Source: Lutibacter sp.
GTDB lineage: Bacteria > Bacteroidota > Bacteroidia > Flavobacteriales > Flavobacteriaceae
Length of the DNA: 42,834 nt
NCBI RefSeq assembly: GCF_013139515.1
Contig: NZ_WTAR01000108.1
Span: 1 to 42,834, forward strand
Reading direction: 5' to 3'
This document shows positions 40,616-42,834 of the stretch, one piece after another. The notes under the pieces were generated by a model. The model ran no database searches, had not been told where the DNA came from, and was given only the letters and a program-made list of their open reading frames with translations. Each line of letters opens with the position of its first letter. Within the stretch, counting starts at the first letter, position 1. Made by a program: the position numbers and the translations under genes.

Positions 40616-42402
40616 GCAGTAACGTCAATTAATTTTCTTCTGTAGGCAGTTAATAATCTTGATTTTGAAATAAATCCAAAATATTTGCCATTTTTTATAA
40701 CTACTAAATTCCAAGCGCCGCAACTTTTAAATTTATTTAAAATTTCCTCGGCAGAATCTTTTTCATAATAAATAATATCTGAAGCGCTATGCATTAAACT
40801 ACTAACCTTTACAGTTTCGTATAAGTTTTTGTCAAACATGATACTTCTAATGTCATTCAATGTTAGAATTCCTAAAAATTCATTGTTATCATTCACCACA
40901 GGGAAATGGTTTCTATCAGATTTTGCTACTGCATTATTTACAATTTCACCCAAAGTCATTCCAGGTTTTAATGAAATAAAGTTTGTTTCAATTATCTTAT
41001 CAAGGTTTAACATCATTAACACATTTTTATCCTTATTATGTGTAATTAGTTCACCTCTTTTTGCTAATTCAAGTGTGTAAATTGAGTTTGAAACAAAATA
41101 ACGAGTAATTGCAAATGAAATGGCTGAAACTAACATTAAAGGAACAAATAACTCATAGCCTCCGGTAATTTCAGCAATTAAAAAGATAGCGGTTAACGGC
41201 GCGTGTAAAACTCCAGCCATTAAACCAGTCATTCCAATCAGCGTAAAGTTAGATTCAGAAACATGAAATCCTAAGCCAATGTTATTAATAATTTTAGCGA
41301 AAACATTACCTAAAACACTTCCCATTACCAATGTTGGTATAAATACACCTCCAACACCACCAGCAGCAAAAGTAACCGTCATTGCAATTGCTTTAAAAAT
41401 TGTAATACCAATCAATAAGCCAATAATTACCCAAATGTTTTCAGGTAAATTTTCAAGAAAAGGAACATTTCCAATAGCAGCTTTATGATCTCCGTGTAAT
41501 AGATTATTTATCAAACCATACCCTTCACCAAATAATGGCGGTATAAAATATAGCATAACACCTATTGCTAAACCTCCAATTATTAACTTCTTAATTGGGC
41601 TAGTGAACTTGTTAAAGAATTTAAGAATTGAAAAATAAATTTTAGAAAAATATACGGAAGCTAACCCTGTACCAATTCCTAAGACCACATAAAAAAACAG
41701 GTCGTTTATTTGAAATTCATCTTGTAAATCGAAACTAAATAAAACATCGGTTCCTTGAAAAAAGTAAGAAGTAACTACTGCTGAAACTGAAGCTAATAAT
41801 AAAGGAACCAATGATGTAAACGCAATATCTAAACTAAAAATTTCAATGGCAAAAATAATAGCAGCAATTGGCGCTTTAAACATAGAAGCCATTGCTCCTG
41901 CAGATGCACAACCAATTAACAACATTCGTGTTTTGGTATTCATGTGGAAGAATTGCGCTAGGTTTGAACCTAAAGCAGCTCCAGTACTCACAGCTGGGCC
42001 TTGTAAACCAACTGAACCTCCAAAACCAACAGTTATTGGAGCGGTTATTAGTGAAGCGTACATTTTATAACGTTCAATAATCCCATTTTGCTTTGATATA
42101 GAAAATAAGGTTGAAGGAATTCCGTGATTTATTTTTCTTTTTACAACGTATTTGACTAATAAATGCACAATAAACAGCCCAATAATTGGGAATATAAAAT
42201 AGAGAGTATTGTGGATTTCTTTTATAAATTTCCCCTCTAATAATTCCTTAATAAGGTGTGTAATATTTTTTAAAGCAACTGTTCCAAGACCTGCTAATAA
42301 ACCAACAAGAATACTTAAAATATAGATAAATTGCCTTTCGGAAATATATTTATACTTCCAAATTAAAAACTTACGCAATATACTTTTTAACTGAGTTGGC
42401 AT
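40612..42402 (-). CDS. ClC-family chloride channel/transporter with C-terminal CBS pair; gating glutamate replaced
   Basis: A 596-residue inner-membrane protein: ClC core (about 1-430, many hydrophobic helices) and a cytosolic pair of CBS domains (about 455-590, LKPGMTLGEIVNNAV, HFPVVNDNNEFLGILTLNDIRS, VVIKNGKYFGFISKSRLL). The selectivity motifs are recognisable as NHGIPSTLF, GGSVGLQGPAVSTG and GGVGGVFIPTL. In the second motif the external gating glutamate (Glu148 in E. coli ClC) is Gln134, and at the internal proton-glutamate position (E. coli Glu203) Ile188 follows Glu187. A coupled chloride/proton antiporter normally needs both, so channel-like anion transport is suggested (inference). The CBS pair may sense nucleotides. 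Confidence 0.93.
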   Translation of the reverse strand: MPTQLKSILRKFLIWKYKYISERQFIYILSILVGLLAGLGTVALKNITHLIKELLEGKFIKEIHNTLYFIFPIIGLFIVHLLVKYVVKRKINHGIPSTLFSISKQNGIIERYKMYASLITAPITVGFGGSVGLQGPAVSTGAALGSNLAQFFHMNTKTRMLLIGCASAGAMASMFKAPIAAIIFAIEIFSLDIAFTSLVPLLLASVSAVVTSYFFQGTDVLFSFDLQDEFQINDLFFYVVLGIGTGLASVYFSKIYFSILKFFNKFTSPIKKLIIGGLAIGVMLYFIPPLFGEGYGLINNLLHGDHKAAIGNVPFLENLPENIWVIIGLLIGITIFKAIAMTVTFAAGGVGGVFIPTLVMGSVLGNVFAKIINNIGLGFHVSESNFTLIGMTGLMAGVLHAPLTAIFLIAEITGGYELFVPLMLVSAISFAITRYFVSNSIYTLELAKRGELITHNKDKNVLMMLNLDKIIETNFISLKPGMTLGEIVNNAVAKSDRNHFPVVNDNNEFLGILTLNDIRSIMFDKNLYETVKVSSLMHSASDIIYYEKDSAEEILNKFKSCGAWNLVVIKNGKYFGFISKSRLLTAYRRKLIDVTA

Positions 42403-42447
42403 TTATTATAATAATATAAAGAGTAGCAAAAGTATTAAAATATAGTT

Positions 42448-42606
42448 TTAACAATGCTTTTCTGGGCATTTTTTGCAGTGTTTTTCTTTTTTCTTTAGGT
42501 ATTTTTCACAACAAATTTCTTTTAATTCTTTTTTACAAGAATTGTTTTTTGGTTGATACCAATCAAATTCGTAGTTAAAAATATCTGAAGTTTTAGAATT
42601 ACTCAC
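42448..42606 (-). CDS. 52-residue Cys-rich small protein (GTG start)
   Basis: A short gene ending 45 bases before the ClC start codon on the same strand. GTG at 42604-42606 is the only normal start codon; an in-frame TAA lies four codons upstream. The product starts MSNSKTSDIFNYEFDWYQPK, then has six cysteines and two histidines in the C-terminal half: SCKKELKEICCEKYLKKKE and KHCKKCPEKHC. The CxxC and CC pairs with a lysine-rich background suggest a zinc or iron-sulfur binding mini-protein. It is intact and has no upstream gene in the window. Function unknown; I believe similar small proteins exist in Flavobacteriaceae but cannot check here. Confidence 0.65.
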   Translation of the reverse strand: MSNSKTSDIFNYEFDWYQPKNNSCKKELKEICCEKYLKKKEKHCKKCPEKHC

Positions 42607-42671
42607 AGTGCTAATTTAAAATAAAAGTTGAGAGATAAAAAAGAGGTTATCTAAAAAGTAGAAGTTCCGTC

Positions 42672-42754
42672 AACCTGAACTTGATTCAGGTTCTCATAAT
42701 AATTGGCAACCAGTATGATAAGATTCTAAAATAACACTTCGACAAGCTCAGTGT
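42672..42754. repeat. Intergenic repeat with two hairpins
   Basis: Contains AACCTGAA-CTTGA-TTCAGGTT (42672-42692, perfect 8-bp stem) and ACACT-TCGACAAGCTC-AGTGT (42734-42754). These sequence words are typical of short dispersed intergenic repeats in Flavobacteriaceae. Beyond these, bases 42607-42834 hold no gene that I can support. Confidence 0.6.
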
Positions 42755-42834
42755 GACATTATCAAGAATGACGAATTTTATAACTTTTTATACAGCCTAT
42801 TGTTATTTTTATAAATCTAACTTTAAGTTTAATT

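Overview
The window looks like a chromosomal segment of a low-GC member of the Flavobacteriaceae (Bacteroidota). Pointers are the strongly A+T-rich base composition, TAnnTTTG-type -7 promoter elements, a type IX secretion sorting domain, a TonB-dependent receptor with a carboxypeptidase-regulatory-like N-terminal extension, an OlsF-like fused acyltransferase, and small families typical of the phylum (DUF2480, DUF3078, DUF3109, TM2, DUF6428-like). A marine genus such as Lutibacter or Polaribacter is plausible, but I cannot prove the genus. No rRNA, tRNA, CRISPR, phage or insertion sequence was recognised. Coding density is high and no gene-free stretch exceeds 300 bases.

Left part (1-9.8 kb): a truncated O-methyltransferase gene, an ECF sigma factor with a small soluble zinc-binding anti-sigma-like protein, a 1348-residue multi-PAS hybrid histidine kinase and a second small cytosolic histidine kinase, all on the minus strand. 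They are followed on the plus strand by panB, a 2-hydroxyacid dehydrogenase fused to a glyoxalase/VOC domain, a TM2 protein, and an ArsR regulator with a DUF6428-like Cys-tailed partner. Two ArsR-type palindromes lie before the last two genes.

Middle part (9.8-24.7 kb): mostly housekeeping. A bifunctional acyltransferase (aminolipid synthesis), an acetyltransferase-aspartokinase pair, fructose-1,6-bisphosphatase, Fe/Mn superoxide dismutase, a B12-type radical SAM protein with an unusual cysteine spacing, an amidophosphoribosyltransferase-like protein and a PfkB kinase. Then a SUF-related cluster (SufE, a MIP18/SufT-like protein, DUF2480, DUF3078), a DUF3109 Cys protein, MarC and a very short FAD-binding protein.

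Right part (24.8-42.8 kb): a cell-surface locus of three minus-strand genes (a small secreted carboxypeptidase-regulatory-like protein, a TonB-dependent receptor, and a lipoprotein made of two tandem 305-residue repeats). Each of the three is preceded by AATGTTA boxes, partly in 11-bp tandem register, which looks like one shared PhoB/OmpR-type regulon; this is the best candidate for an undescribed system here. After it come dgt, a 1392-residue T9SS-secreted beta-propeller protein, a second DUF3078 protein, dxs, a tRNA-adenosine-deaminase-like gene, a glycerophosphodiesterase lipoprotein, a ClC-family protein whose gating glutamate is glutamine, and a 52-residue Cys-rich protein with a GTG start. 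Many gene pairs are convergent and share strong hairpin terminators or overlap by a few bases.
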